Positions 1-10,549 are shown, counted from the first letter of the stretch. The stretch is 64,000 nucleotides of DNA from an uncultured Planctomycetota bacterium (GCA_902786505.1 CADACS010000006.1:20289-84288); one strand, 5' to 3'. A program made the numbers and translations. The notes: a model not told the origin generated them from the sequence alone.

Positions 1-3000
1 GCAAGGGAGCCCGCGGTTTGAAGCGAATTCTAAAATACTCGTGCTCGGGAAAGGAACTATCGTCTTTCTGGGCGAGAAAAAGCCGGGCGAAACGGACGAA
101 GAGCGCGCCGACAGGGCGATCGTCTTTGAATCGGAAGACGATATGACGCTGGAATTCTCCGAACCGCTCATTAACTTCATGCAGGGAGACGGGCAGCGGC
201 GGAAATTTGACTTCTCGCAGTTCAGCAGCGGCATGATGAGGGGCGTCGTTTCGCTGCGCGCAAAAATCGGCTCCTCCGACTTCTTAATTACGACGCGCGA
301 CGTTGGATTCAACGCGAAACAGCTCCACACGCGAGCCAAAGTCGAGATCTATTTAGGCCCCAATAAAATCGAAGGAAAAGATCTCACGATCGACTTTGAG
401 ACGCCCTTGCGGTTCGTCTCGCGCGCGACCCAGAAAACCGAGAGTCAAGACGGAGCCTCTCAGGAGTCGCCAAAGCCGATCGACCCAATCGACGCGCTCG
501 CGAGAGAAGGTAATCTTGGCGCCGGATTCTCCGTCAAAAGCGTCCGGCTGGAGTCTACCCGTTCTCTCGAATTCTACTCCGATTCGCTGAGCGAATTCTC
601 TGATAAAGATAAGAAAGAGGACGGCGAAGCGGACGATAAGCCGAGCTATCACATCGTCGCGCACGGAATAGAAAAGAACAAAGACGACGACGGCAAAAAC
701 GACGGCGGCGAAGTAAGCCAGACGGGGGCGGGAATCTACTTCTCGTCCGACCCTAACGTCTTGGGCGGATGGTGTCTGCGTTTCCAGAACAAAGTGTACG
801 TTACCGCGTTCAAAAACGACGTCAGAATGGGGCAGATTTCGGGCGATTCGATCTATTTCTATCTCCAAGATAAAGAGATCGCGCGTCTCGCCGAGAGCGT
901 TCCTTACGGCGCGGACGCAATCAAACGCAAAAGCGTTACGGGCGTTCTTGCGCGCCTTGTCCCCACGCGCGCGCGCGTCTTAGGACGGGAGAACCGCATC
1001 TCAATCGAGTCGCGGACGGGCTCGTATCTTCAGGCCGACGAAATCCAGTACGATATGGAACGCGGATTCGTCGATCTGATTTCGCAGCTGGTCAAACCTC
1101 AGGAGCCGCAGCAGGGCCAAGAGGCGGCTCCGGACGCCGGGAATCAAGATCAGGATCAAGCGCCAGCGCGAACGAGCCGCAACGGCAGACAGAAGACGCG
1201 TGAAGAAATCGAACGCGAGAGAATCGAGACCGACGACCTGAGAAAAGACGAAGGGGAATTTAAATATCACGTAAAAGTCGACTTTGAAGACGAGGAGAAA
1301 CACGTCCTTTTCTACTCCCCGTTCGTGCGGCTGTGGGTCAATAAGAACGCGGAATTCCACTCCGCGGAATTTCTGCCCGCGAAAACGGCGACAAAAGGCG
1401 CCGTATTCGCCTACACGGTCGACCGAAACGGCAAACGCCAGAAATATAAGACGGTATGGAATAACGTGCTGCGAATCTATCCGGTATTCAATACGGTAAC
1501 AAAAGAAACCTATCTGAACCTGCGCGCGGAATATCCCATTACGGCGACGTCGGAGTCGTTAGGGCAATTCGATTCCAAACAGGCGTCTTTCCTCTTCCGC
1601 TTCGGCGAGCCCGACCTGACGGCGCAAACGCAGAACGTCACAGAGGTTTGGAAAGCGGAAAATCTCGTTCGGCAGGACGACGTCTATTTCCCGCTGAATT
1701 CGCTGGGGAATCTCAGACCGGTCCTCGCAAACTTTATCGACGACGCCACGTTTAAACGGAATCAGTGGCAGGCGACGATCTCCGACGCGCTTATGGTCCG
1801 GTTTCTATACGGGAAAGCGGAAGAAGGCGCCGAAAAAACGGAAGCGGAGCAGGACGGCGAAAGCGCCCCGGAAGACCTCGTTGCCGGCATGGGCAATCCC
1901 AACGAGTCGATCATCAACCTTACGGGCGACGTTCTCGATATCGCGTGCATGCTGCGTTCTTCGCAAGACGGGTCCTATGAGCCCGATATTCTTGGGCTCG
2001 ATATGCAGGGGAACGTCAGCTTCAGAGAAAAGTACGCCGCGACGCAGGAGGTCAAAATGAATCTCCAAGCCGATCGCGCGCAGGTCCTCAACCCCGGCAA
2101 AGGAACGACTTCGGTCTATTTGCGCGGATCCAGAGGCGCGAAAGCGAAATTCAATACCGAAAAACTCTCCCTCAGCGGCGATCAAATTAAAGTCGACAGC
2201 GTGCGCAACGCGTTTATCGTCGCGGGCGAGGGCGATATCGAAATTGCGCCGTTTAAAGAGGAAGACGTAAAGGCGCGCGGTTCCGGGGAACTGGCGAAAC
2301 TGACCGTCGACGAACCGATTAAGATCAACTGGTCAAAGGAACTGCGATTCGACGGGCAAACGCTGAGTTTCTCCGCCAACGAGAACGACTACGTCCTCGT
2401 TACGCAGGGCGAAAAACAGCTGCGCAGCCCGCAGATTCTACTCACGCTGAAGAATCCGGTCTCGATTTTCGACGTCAACGACAAAGACAAGCTCGACGTC
2501 GACTCGATCGTCTGCGAAGGGACTGTATTTCAGCCGATTATCGTCGACGCGATCGAAGACGTGAGCCGGCCCGACGGACGTAAAGCGCAGTTTGCCGCGA
2601 TCTTGCGGCGCCTGAAGTACGAGGTGGCGACCGGCGAGTTTATCGCCTCGGACGGCGGCGAAATTCATGTCCTCGCGCCCGAAAACGGAAACGCGTTCTC
2701 GACCTTCGGGAACAGTCTCGCGGGCCAGTCGAACGAACCGAAACAGAACGCCGACTCGGGCGCGCCAAGCTGGATGAAAGCGCACATGAAGTTCCAAGGA
2801 ACGGTCGTCGGCAAAACGGAAACCCGCGAAGCGACGCTTGAAAACGGCGTCCGGCTCGCCGTCGCGTCCGTCGCCGATCCAAACGCGGACGTCGACGTCG
2901 ACAATCCTTCGGCATGTCCGCCGGACTGCGCCTATATTGAAAGCCAGAAGGCGTATCTCAAAGCGATCGAAGCGCCGCCGGCCGCGCCCGGAGGACAGAA

Positions 3001-3253
3001 TGAGCAGAATATCGAGATCGAAGCGAAACAGAACGTCGTCTTCAAGCAAAAAGACGTCGAAGGAATCTGCGACGCGCTCCGGTACGTTTCCGCAAAGAAG
3101 CTCGTCGTCCTCGCCGGCGACAATACGAAGAAAGCGGCGCTCTACCGTCAGCCGTATCCCGGCGCGCAAAGGGAACAACTCGGAGAATTCGACCGCGCCA
3201 CATATCAGCTCGACACGCAGGAGCTAAGCGTCGAAGCGCTCTCGCATGACTAG
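1..3253 (+). CDS. LptA/OstA-like large beta-rich protein, 5' end missing
   Basis: The reading frame is open to the left edge, so the gene starts outside the window; the first in-window start-like codon (GTG at 41) need not be the real start. About 1,080 residues are visible. Short beta-strand blocks recur in the style of the LptA/LptC/OstA beta-jellyroll, in which a stretch of sequence is followed by 'aeg...v.f...d..i.aD.l.yd': examples lie near residues 690-740 and in the last 80 residues, where the sequence runs KLVVLAGDNTKKAAL. Known members of that fold carry lipopolysaccharide across the periplasm. Assignment to lipid transport is an inference from the pattern and from lpxA in the same window. 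Acidic, Gln-rich linkers near residues 120-150 and 350-400 separate the blocks. The stop lies only 17 bp from the stop of the convergent helicase gene. Confidence 0.6.
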   Translation, partial: QGSPRFEANSKILVLGKGTIVFLGEKKPGETDEERADRAIVFESEDDMTLEFSEPLINFMQGDGQRRKFDFSQFSSGMMRGVVSLRAKIGSSDFLITTRDVGFNAKQLHTRAKVEIYLGPNKIEGKDLTIDFETPLRFVSRATQKTESQDGASQESPKPIDPIDALAREGNLGAGFSVKSVRLESTRSLEFYSDSLSEFSDKDKKEDGEADDKPSYHIVAHGIEKNKDDDGKNDGGEVSQTGAGIYFSSDPNVLGGWCLRFQNKVYVTAFKNDVRMGQISGDSIYFYLQDKEIARLAESVPYGADAIKRKSVTGVLARLVPTRARVLGRENRISIESRTGSYLQADEIQYDMERGFVDLISQLVKPQEPQQGQEAAPDAGNQDQDQAPARTSRNGRQKTREEIERERIETDDLRKDEGEFKYHVKVDFEDEEKHVLFYSPFVRLWVNKNAEFHSAEFLPAKTATKGAVFAYTVDRNGKRQKYKTVWNNVLRIYPVFNTVTKETYLNLRAEYPITATSESLGQFDSKQASFLFRFGEPDLTAQTQNVTEVWKAENLVRQDDVYFPLNSLGNLRPVLANFIDDATFKRNQWQATISDALMVRFLYGKAEEGAEKTEAEQDGESAPEDLVAGMGNPNESIINLTGDVLDIACMLRSSQDGSYEPDILGLDMQGNVSFREKYAATQEVKMNLQADRAQVLNPGKGTTSVYLRGSRGAKAKFNTEKLSLSGDQIKVDSVRNAFIVAGEGDIEIAPFKEEDVKARGSGELAKLTVDEPIKINWSKELRFDGQTLSFSANENDYVLVTQGEKQLRSPQILLTLKNPVSIFDVNDKDKLDVDSIVCEGTVFQPIIVDAIEDVSRPDGRKAQFAAILRRLKYEVATGEFIASDGGEIHVLAPENGNAFSTFGNSLAGQSNEPKQNADSGAPSWMKAHMKFQGTVVGKTETREATLENGVRLAVASVADPNADVDVDNPSACPPDCAYIESQKAYLKAIEAPPAAPGGQNEQNIEIEAKQNVVFKQKDVEGICDALRYVSAKKLVVLAGDNTKKAALYRQPYPGAQREQLGEFDRATYQLDTQELSVEALSHD

Positions 3254-3270
3254 TCGGCAAGCGCCCGATT

Positions 3271-6200
3271 TCAGAAGTAAAGTTTCCGTTTCAAATGAAT
3301 ATCGGGCAAGATAACCGCCGTTTCTTCGGCGTCCTCCTTCCCTTTCCACGCAACGATGAAACGCACGTTTGCGGAAGACGGGTAGTACCGACTTCTCTGC
3401 AGCTTGTAAAGTCTATCGCGACAGACCTTGGAAAGCTTCGCGACCGGAACGTTTCGCCCGTCTATCTCGGCAAACAGACAACCGTCCGACAGCGTCAACG
3501 GCGTTCCGCTGCGAAGTTTAAATATTGAGTTCTTCTTGCCTTTGAAGAAATCGAGCACGACGTCTCTGTGCGAAAGCTGCAAAGAAATGTCTTCCGGCTC
3601 GCCATAGTTGTTATCGTCGTCGGTAAATTCTACGCCCGGAACGTGGAATTGAGAAAAGACGTCGGTATTGCAATAGACGTACAATTCCTTTTTCGCTCTC
3701 GTCAGACCGACATAAACAGCCCGTTTTTTCGCTTCGGTCATGGGGGAGCTGTCCTCGTTCAGCATCATATAGACGACGTCGAATTCGCGCCCCTTGGCTT
3801 TATGAATTGTCGATACGAAAACGGTCTCGTTCCCGCTTTCGTAAAAATCCTCTAACTTGGATTCCCAAACAAACTCTTCGAAATCGCTGAGATACTTCTT
3901 CCGGTTAGCCTCTTCAAAAACCTGAATCAACCTTCCGCAAATATCGATACAGGCGCTGTCTCCGTATTGCTCAAATAACGCGCCTTTTGCGTCGTTCCAT
4001 ATCTCGTCGGAAATAACAGAAGACTGCTCCTTATTCTTAATCCGCTTTAAGAAAAAACGCATTTCCGTCAGGTCGTAAAGATTGAATCTGTCGATCGACT
4101 GAATTAACTTGGCCGGAATTTCGTTTCTGAGAAGCGCTCCCTGAATCTGAAGCGCTTCGTCGTTTGTATTCGTGAGCACGCAACGTTTACAATCGCCGGG
4201 ATTCTGAAGAATCCGCCTGAGAATTGGGACCGACATGTTCTTTCCGCGAAAGCGTGTAACGACAACCTTTCCTTCGTCGTTCTGAACCGCCTTAATCGGC
4301 GCGGATTTCATACGGTCCTGAATAGCGGACGCAAACGCGTTCGCAAACGCGACGATCGAAGACTTACTGCGATAGTTTTCCGTCATCTCATATTTGACGG
4401 CGCCATGTTCTTCGATTAAAGAACGCATATACTTCGAGTCCGAACCGCGAAATTCAAAGATATTCTGATCGTCGTCCCCCACCGCGATCACGCGCATGTC
4501 CCCGTTGACCTGCATGAGAGCGAGAATTAGGTTAAACTCGTTCTCGTCCATATCTTGCGCTTCGTCTAAAACCAAAACGCTCTTGACAATCTTCCCCTGT
4601 TCGGCTTCTCCTTTGCGGATTAGTTCAACGGCGTTCTTAACGGCGTCGTTTGAGTTTTCCAAGTTGCCTTTCTTGCCAAGCAGGTCAAAGCAGTACGAAT
4701 GAAACGTCTTGATATTCACATAATTTGCGGTAGTTCCAATAAGCGCGACAAGACGTTTTTTAAATTCTGTCGCCGCGGCGCGCGAAAAAGTCAGCATTAA
4801 AAGCTGTTCTTTTTTAACGTCTTCCATTAGGATCAACGAGGCAAGTTTATGAACGAGAACGCGCGTTTTGCCGCTCCCGGGACCGGCCGCTACTACTATG
4901 CGTTTAGATTCCGCGTCGTCTATAATCCTCTTTTGAATTTCAGAGAGTTCGCCAAAGATCTGCCGGTATTTTTTAGCGGTAATATTGCGGTCGATTTCCT
5001 TAGCGCTGTCGCCTTTGAAATACTTAGCGATAAACTTTCGAAAATCTAATTGAAAATAATCTCTAACGAACTGCAGCGCTTTTTCGTAATTGCTCACCAT
5101 TAAGTTGGCGAACTCGCCTACAATGTGAATCTGCCGGATCTTCTGACAATAGAATTCGTTAAGAAAACTGTAGTCTTCTTTTTTATATCTTATTCGGTTG
5201 TCGGTTATAAGGCGGTTGATCTCCATTGCGTTATAGAGCACAAGAAAACCGCCTTCTATGCGCAGCGCGCCGATTTTGGAAAGATAAAGAAGAGCGTCTT
5301 CCACGTCCGAAAGCTGGACCGTATTACCGTCGGCAAAAAGATTAGAGGCCGAGCGATATTCGTTATAAAGCCCGACAAGGGAAAACAGAACCGGTTTCTC
5401 CTCGCCTATAGAAACCTCCGTCTCTCTTGCTTTTGCGTAAAGCGAGCGCAGAATAAAACGGCACAGTTCTATTCTTAAACGGTACTTTTCGAGCAGTTTT
5501 TTGACTTCACGCGTTGGAACCAGCTCTATCTCGTTGGCAGGACCGTTTTCCGATTTGCGTATATTACTCTTAATGACATGATAATATATCAGCGTTCGGA
5601 GATTCTTTATGTTCGACGAAAATATCCCCTGCGCTAACGCCGATTCATTAAGATCCTTGAAATTAAAGGTCTTTCCTTCATCCGGCAACTGAGACAAAAG
5701 AAAGTTTTCGAGCTTTGCAAACCGTTTCAAAACGCCCGAAGATTTATTCTCCGTATCGGACGCAAGGATATACGCCGACATATCCTGCGTATCGGCAAGA
5801 AGGCCCGTCTGCCGCATGAGGTTAATCGCCCCAATGACTTCGCTTTTCGTTAAGCCAAGTATATCCGCAAGATAATCGACTCTCGACTCGGCAAGGTCGC
5901 TTCCGGCGATCGCGGCGCTCCTGCTCGAGATTAGCGCTTTAATAATGCGTTTGGCGTGAAGACGTTGGTCTTCGGAAAACAGACGCGACTGTTCTATCCG
6001 CAGCGACGCTTCGCGCATATCTTTCGCCAAGATGCTCGTCGCATAAACATGCGGCGTATTCCTTCCGCGCTTGACATAACCGGCCTTTTCGAGCGCTGAA
6101 ACTGCCGTTTTAACGCGCGTTTCTATATCGTAGACTTCGTCGTCCCATCCCGCTTGACGCGCAATTTCCAGCGGCGAACAGCACACGCACGGACGGTTTT

Positions 6201-8082
6201 TCGTCAACTCTTTTATCGCCGTCCAGACCTGCTGAATCTCGCTAATACTCAATTTTGTCTGATTGAGCAGTATGAAATGCTTATCCAGATCGGAGTCGTT
6301 GTACAGAACGTAACAATCGGCGTTTATAGAAGGATCGCGTCCGGCGCGCCCGGCTTCTTGTACATAATCTTCCAACGAACTGGAGATATCAAAGTGCACG
6401 ACTAATTTCACGTCCTTTTTATCGACGCCCATGCCAAAGGCGGACGTCGCGACTATGATTTTAACTTCGTCGTTAATGAACGCTTCCTGATTCGCAATCT
6501 TGTCGTTCGGATCCATCTTCCCGTTGAACGGTTTTGCGGGGAATCCGTCTCTCGTGAGTTTATCCGCTATTTCGTACGTGTGCTTTGTGCGAGATACGTA
6601 AACGATTGTCGAGCAGTCTTTCTCCGCGACAAGATTGCGAAGCGTATTGTACTTTTCTTCGTTCGTTTCCTTGTAAAGAACGGTATAGCGCAGATTTTCG
6701 CGCGTGGCGGTCGACGCGAAGAGTTCAAGGTCTAAATTGAGTTTCTCCTTAAAGTAACCGCAAATATCGCTAATAACTTTTTGTTTGGCCGTCGCGGTAA
6801 AGCAGGAAACGGGTATCGGCGTTTCCGCGCCCTTTCTCTCCTGAAGCTCGCGAATGAAGTCGCCAATATAGAGATAATCGACGCGAAAATCCTGTCCCCA
6901 TGCGGAGAAACAGTGCGCTTCGTCGATGACAAATCGAACGACGTTCCGCGACGTAAGCAATCTCTCGATCGTTCGTGACCGCAGCTGCTCCGGCGAAATA
7001 TAAAGCAGCGTCGCAGAACCGTCGTCGACGCGTTCCAGCGCGTTGGCGCGCTCAATAGGATCGAGCAGGCCGTTAACCGTAACCGCTTCGGTAATTCCGC
7101 GCTCGTTCAGATTATCCACTTGATCCTTCATTAAAGACTGAAGCGGCGATATGACGACCGTCAGTCCATGCGTCGCCTTGCCCGCCATGAGCGCCGGAAG
7201 CTGAAACGTTATCGATTTCCCTCCCCCTGTAGGAAAAACCGCGAGGAGAGATTTGCCGTCGACGGCCGCCTGCGCCGCGCGCTCCTGAAGAGGTTCGCCG
7301 TTATACGTTCGGAATCCGTCAAAGCCAAAGATTTCCTTCAGTTCCTTATGAATGTCAAACGCGTTCTTGCAGTAAGCGCACGGTTCTGAACAGGGCGTGT
7401 TTCGCAGGCATTTAACGACGTTTTCTATTTTGGGGTAGTTCTTTTGCAGCCATGGGGGCGTAATTGAGAAACGGTCGTCCACGCCAATGATCGCGAGCGC
7501 GTACGCCAATTCGACGGGCGTATTTTTAACTAACTGTTTGATATCCGCGTTTGCGCACAGTTTGCCCGCGTATTCGCCGCGAATGAGTTCGGAGACGTCG
7601 CCGTCGTCCGGTTTGAAATCCAAGTATTTAAAGAAACCGGAAAACTCCGGCTGTTCGTTAAGAAGTTTGTAGAAAATATTCCGCGTTTGGAGAGGGAGCG
7701 CGCAGAACGCGTTTATCTCGTCGTAAAATAAATCCGCCGCTTTTTCACTGTCGTTTACGGGATTATTGAGCTCGTCGACCTGAATTTTGTCGTCTTTTAA
7801 CAGTTTATGGTACGGGCGTTTAGGAAAAAGAAGCGGCGAAAGATACAGCGTGTCTATCGCCGGGAAATTAAGTTCTTTGCCGACGGCGGCCTGTATGTAT
7901 TTTAGATCGTGACGAACGATATTATGACCGCAAAGAAAGTCTGCCTTGGATATAAACGCGATAAAATCGCGAAGGGAACCGGAATGAAAACACGCTCCGT
8001 CGGCCGTTACCGCGCCAAGATCGCAGATCTTCTTGTCCGCAACGGTAATCTCGGCGTCAATAAACACAACTAACTTTGCCAC
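3271..8082 (-). CDS. Exonuclease-RecQ-UvrD triple-fusion DNA helicase
   Basis: 1,603 residues, GTG start at 8082 preceded by GAGGGG. Residues 1-120 look like a DEDD-type 3'-5' exonuclease: FIDAEI (D9, E11), CGHNIVRHD (N54, D59) and a final D near 111; the usual His of the DEDDh subclass appears to be Asn. Residues 250-600 form a RecQ helicase: Walker A PTGGGKS (284-290), DEAH (387-390), QEAGRAGRD (575-583). Cysteines at 225/231/235/238 and 632/634/635 could bind zinc. Residues 1040-1500 form a UvrD/Rep superfamily 1 helicase: GPGSGKT (1067-1073), DEAQD (1173-1177), GDDDQNIFEFRGS (1202-1214), TIHKAKGREFD (1425-1435), YVGLTRAKKELYVY (1457-1470). All helicase motifs look intact. It probably unwinds and trims DNA in repair or recombination; a defence role is possible but not shown. 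Codon use is AT-richer than in the neighbours, with TTA used, suggesting separate acquisition. Convergent with the gene at 1-3253. Confidence 0.9.
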   Translation of the reverse strand: MAKLVVFIDAEITVADKKICDLGAVTADGACFHSGSLRDFIAFISKADFLCGHNIVRHDLKYIQAAVGKELNFPAIDTLYLSPLLFPKRPYHKLLKDDKIQVDELNNPVNDSEKAADLFYDEINAFCALPLQTRNIFYKLLNEQPEFSGFFKYLDFKPDDGDVSELIRGEYAGKLCANADIKQLVKNTPVELAYALAIIGVDDRFSITPPWLQKNYPKIENVVKCLRNTPCSEPCAYCKNAFDIHKELKEIFGFDGFRTYNGEPLQERAAQAAVDGKSLLAVFPTGGGKSITFQLPALMAGKATHGLTVVISPLQSLMKDQVDNLNERGITEAVTVNGLLDPIERANALERVDDGSATLLYISPEQLRSRTIERLLTSRNVVRFVIDEAHCFSAWGQDFRVDYLYIGDFIRELQERKGAETPIPVSCFTATAKQKVISDICGYFKEKLNLDLELFASTATRENLRYTVLYKETNEEKYNTLRNLVAEKDCSTIVYVSRTKHTYEIADKLTRDGFPAKPFNGKMDPNDKIANQEAFINDEVKIIVATSAFGMGVDKKDVKLVVHFDISSSLEDYVQEAGRAGRDPSINADCYVLYNDSDLDKHFILLNQTKLSISEIQQVWTAIKELTKNRPCVCCSPLEIARQAGWDDEVYDIETRVKTAVSALEKAGYVKRGRNTPHVYATSILAKDMREASLRIEQSRLFSEDQRLHAKRIIKALISSRSAAIAGSDLAESRVDYLADILGLTKSEVIGAINLMRQTGLLADTQDMSAYILASDTENKSSGVLKRFAKLENFLLSQLPDEGKTFNFKDLNESALAQGIFSSNIKNLRTLIYYHVIKSNIRKSENGPANEIELVPTREVKKLLEKYRLRIELCRFILRSLYAKARETEVSIGEEKPVLFSLVGLYNEYRSASNLFADGNTVQLSDVEDALLYLSKIGALRIEGGFLVLYNAMEINRLITDNRIRYKKEDYSFLNEFYCQKIRQIHIVGEFANLMVSNYEKALQFVRDYFQLDFRKFIAKYFKGDSAKEIDRNITAKKYRQIFGELSEIQKRIIDDAESKRIVVAAGPGSGKTRVLVHKLASLILMEDVKKEQLLMLTFSRAAATEFKKRLVALIGTTANYVNIKTFHSYCFDLLGKKGNLENSNDAVKNAVELIRKGEAEQGKIVKSVLVLDEAQDMDENEFNLILALMQVNGDMRVIAVGDDDQNIFEFRGSDSKYMRSLIEEHGAVKYEMTENYRSKSSIVAFANAFASAIQDRMKSAPIKAVQNDEGKVVVTRFRGKNMSVPILRRILQNPGDCKRCVLTNTNDEALQIQGALLRNEIPAKLIQSIDRFNLYDLTEMRFFLKRIKNKEQSSVISDEIWNDAKGALFEQYGDSACIDICGRLIQVFEEANRKKYLSDFEEFVWESKLEDFYESGNETVFVSTIHKAKGREFDVVYMMLNEDSSPMTEAKKRAVYVGLTRAKKELYVYCNTDVFSQFHVPGVEFTDDDNNYGEPEDISLQLSHRDVVLDFFKGKKNSIFKLRSGTPLTLSDGCLFAEIDGRNVPVAKLSKVCRDRLYKLQRSRYYPSSANVRFIVAWKGKEDAEETAVILPDIHLKRKLYF

Positions 8083-8322
8083 CGGCCCCTCGCTTCCTTC
8101 ACTCTAACAAGTCGATTCTGCCGTATTTCCCCAAAAAGTTCCCTTAGCGCCGCTCTCCGTCGGGACGCGCGAAATATTGTCCCGAATTATTCTGCGGGCT
8201 ATACAGTTATCCGCCGTAAAGAAGAACAGCGCGACACAAGGCCGCGCCGTTACCCAAAATAATCGCCGTTTCATTTGGCGATAAACCGACCTTGGCTTAT
8301 CGCTTGAATCTTCCGAGCTCCG

Positions 8323-9246
8323 TTACGCGCGTTCGATCTCTTCGCGCGTCGGGAGCGACGGCTGAGCGCCGAGTCGGCGGACGCTCAGCGAGGCCGCTTT
8401 GGACGCAAACGCGATCGCGTCGTCGAGCGATTTCCCTTCCCCGAGGGCGACGGCCAACGCGCCGGAATAGCAGTCGCCCGCCGCCGTCGCGTCGACCGCG
8501 TCGACGCGGATCGCCGGCGCTCTCTTGCGAACGCCGTCTTTCGTCGCGACGACCGAACCTGCCGCGCCGAGAGTAATAATCGCCGTCGAAACGCCAAGTT
8601 CGAGCAGCTTTTCCGCCGCTTGAAACGCGGACGCTTCGTCCGTTACGTCGATTCCGGTAAGACGCGACGCCTCGCCCTCGTTCGGCTTAACGACCGTTAC
8701 GCACTCAAGAAGCTCTTTCGGGAGCGGCTCGCTCGGCGCCGGCGCCGGATCCAGCAGGACGGGTACGCCCGCGTCTTTGGCAAGCCGCGCGGCGCGCATG
8801 ATCGTTTCAATGGGGGTCTCCAGCTGAAAGACGACCATCTTCGCGCTCTTAATGGCGTCCGCGGCGCGCTCGACGTCGTCGGGCGTAAGCGCGGCGTTCG
8901 CGCCCGAAGCGACCGCGATCGAATTGTTGCCCGTCTGATCGACAATAATGAGCGCCACGCCCGTCGCGAGCGCGGGATCGCGCTGTACGAACGACACGTC
9001 GATTCCGTCCTGTTCGTAGCCCGCTATCGCCTGACGGCCCAGCATGTCGTCGCCAACCCGCGCGACAAAGACGACGTCGCCGCCCGCGCGCGCCGCCGCG
9101 ACCGCCTGATTCGCGCCTTTGCCGCCAGGCGCCGTCGAAAACGCGCCGCCGACTACCGTCTCGCCGGGCGCGGGAATGCGGTCCCCTTTAATAATCATAT
9201 CGGTGTTCGAACTTCCAACGACGACAATCTTCGGTTTTGACGACAT
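8323..9246 (-). CDS. rbsK: Ribokinase (PfkB family)
   Basis: 307 residues from ATG at 9246, chosen because GAGAGG lies 6 bases upstream and the protein then begins just before the family's first strand (MSSKPKIVVVGSSNTD). The frame could extend to 9306, but that would add 20 residues without family support. The first PfkB signature is GGKGANQAVAAARAG, and the second is DATAAGDCYSGAL, whose AAGD Asp is the catalytic base that activates the ribose hydroxyl. The family phosphorylates D-ribose to ribose 5-phosphate with ATP in the cytoplasm. It lies 156 bp downstream of the UDP-sugar decarboxylase on the same strand; a GC-rich inverted repeat (9302-9323) lies in the gap, so co-transcription is uncertain. 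Ribokinase is favoured over other PfkB sugar kinases by the GSSNTD and GGKGANQA signatures. Confidence 0.9.
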   Translation of the reverse strand: MSSKPKIVVVGSSNTDMIIKGDRIPAPGETVVGGAFSTAPGGKGANQAVAAARAGGDVVFVARVGDDMLGRQAIAGYEQDGIDVSFVQRDPALATGVALIIVDQTGNNSIAVASGANAALTPDDVERAADAIKSAKMVVFQLETPIETIMRAARLAKDAGVPVLLDPAPAPSEPLPKELLECVTVVKPNEGEASRLTGIDVTDEASAFQAAEKLLELGVSTAIITLGAAGSVVATKDGVRKRAPAIRVDAVDATAAGDCYSGALAVALGEGKSLDDAIAFASKAASLSVRRLGAQPSLPTREEIERA

Positions 9247-9402
9247 TCGCGGCCTCTCGTATCTCTCTGTCGACGCGTAGCGCGTCTTTGCGTTTCGAAT
9301 CCCCAAGCGCGTTTGCGCGCTTGGCGGCCGTCTGCGCGGCCTACGCGTAAATCTTACGCCCTTCCGCGCGCCAATGCAAGCGCGCGGCGAAAAATTCGCG
9401 CG

Positions 9403-10377
9403 TCAGTAGTTCGGAGTGGGCGCTCGGAAATCGTCCAGATTAATCGAGCGGAACCACTCGATCGTTCTCGCGAGCCCTTCCCGCAGCTGAACTTTAGGCT
9501 CCCAATGAAGTTTCTTTTTCGCTATCGTTATGTCAGGCTGCCGGCGGCACGGATCGTCGACGGGCAGAGGCCGATAGGTATATTTGGGCTCCTTTCCGAG
9601 AATATCCCAAATCGTATCGGCTAACTCTTTTATCGTGAACTCGTTCGGATTCCCCAAATTGACGGGTCCAACGAATCCGTCTTCGTTCTCCATGAGCCGC
9701 ACAAGTCCGTCGATCAGGTCGGTATAGTAGCAGAACGATCGCGTCTGCGAGCCGTCGCCAAAGATCGTAATAGGCTCGTCGGCGAGCGCCTGACGGATAA
9801 AGTTCGAGACGACGCGGCCGTCGAACGGGTGAGTCTTCGGACCGTACGTATTAAAGATGCGCGCGAGCCGAATCTGAGTTCCGTACATGCGGAACGTGTC
9901 CATAAAGAGCGTCTCCGCCGCGCGTTTGCCCTCGTCGTAGCACGCGCGCGGACCGATCGGATTGACCGCGCCGCGGTAATCTTCCCGCTGAGGATGGACT
10001 TCCGGATCCCCGTAGACTTCGCTCGTCGACGCCTGAAGAATCTTCGCGCGGCATTCGCGCGCCAATTCGAGAAGATTGATCGCGCCAAGGACCGACGTCT
10101 TAATTGTCTTGAGCGGATTGTACTGATAGTGGCCCGGCGCGGCGGGACACGCAAGATTGTATATTTCGTCGACTTCAAGCGAAAGCGGAACCGTTATGTC
10201 ATGCCGAATCAACTCAAAGTTCGGCCGCGAAAGAAGCGTTTCCACATTCGACTTCTGACTCGTAAAGAAATTATCGACGCAGATAACGTCGTGTCCGCGT
10301 TCGATGAGCAGTTCGCAAAGGTGCGAGCCGAGAAATCCGGCGCCCCCCGCGACAAGTATCCGTTTGATTCGCGCCAT
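9403..10377 (-). CDS. UDP-glucuronate decarboxylase / UDP-xylose synthase-like extended SDR
   Basis: 324 residues. The N-terminus has the NAD-binding glycine motif [10 protein letters not shown] and the acidic D at the end of strand 2 ([12 protein letters not shown]). [24 protein letters not shown], the YDEGKR catalytic Tyr-Lys pair and ARIFNTYGP are typical of UDP-glucuronic acid decarboxylases (UXS/ArnA-C-like), which convert UDP-glucuronate to UDP-xylose with an internal NAD+ cycle. The length is normal for the soluble bacterial enzyme. It would feed cell-envelope or exopolysaccharide synthesis. The ATG at 10377 opens directly into the Rossmann strand. It is transcribed in the same direction as the giant gene upstream (10550-33780), but a strong terminator at 10429-10455 separates them. 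Confidence 0.9.
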   Translation of the reverse strand: MARIKRILVAGGAGFLGSHLCELLIERGHDVICVDNFFTSQKSNVETLLSRPNFELIRHDITVPLSLEVDEIYNLACPAAPGHYQYNPLKTIKTSVLGAINLLELARECRAKILQASTSEVYGDPEVHPQREDYRGAVNPIGPRACYDEGKRAAETLFMDTFRMYGTQIRLARIFNTYGPKTHPFDGRVVSNFIRQALADEPITIFGDGSQTRSFCYYTDLIDGLVRLMENEDGFVGPVNLGNPNEFTIKELADTIWDILGKEPKYTYRPLPVDDPCRRQPDITIAKKKLHWEPKVQLREGLARTIEWFRSINLDDFRAPTPNY

Positions 10378-10428
10378 GCCAATCGTATCCTAGCGTTCGC
10401 TGAAATCAAAAAAACCGTAACCAACAAT

Positions 10429-10455
10429 AAAAAAAGGGGCGGTCCGCCCCTTTTC
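10429..10455 (-). terminator. Rho-independent terminator after the giant gene
   Basis: On the minus strand AAAAGGGGC and GCCCCTTTT pair around a short GC-rich loop and are followed by a run of seven T. It lies about 95 bp after the stop of the giant gene and just before the UDP-xylose synthase start, so it should isolate the two. A second GC-rich inverted repeat (10510-10532) sits between the stop and this terminator. Confidence 0.85.
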
Positions 10456-10549
10456 GTATCTCAGAGCGCGCCGCCTTGCGAGCGGCGCGCCGTCGTTTCG
10501 TCTGCTAAGGGAGGACGCAAGGGCGCGTCCTCCGCGCGATCCGTTTGGA

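Noticed and set aside
9302..9323. Inverted repeat CCAAGCGCG/CGCGCTTGG between the UDP-xylose synthase and ribokinase genes as a terminator
   Set aside because: The stem is good but no T run follows on the minus strand, so it may only be an attenuator or a chance GC-rich repeat.
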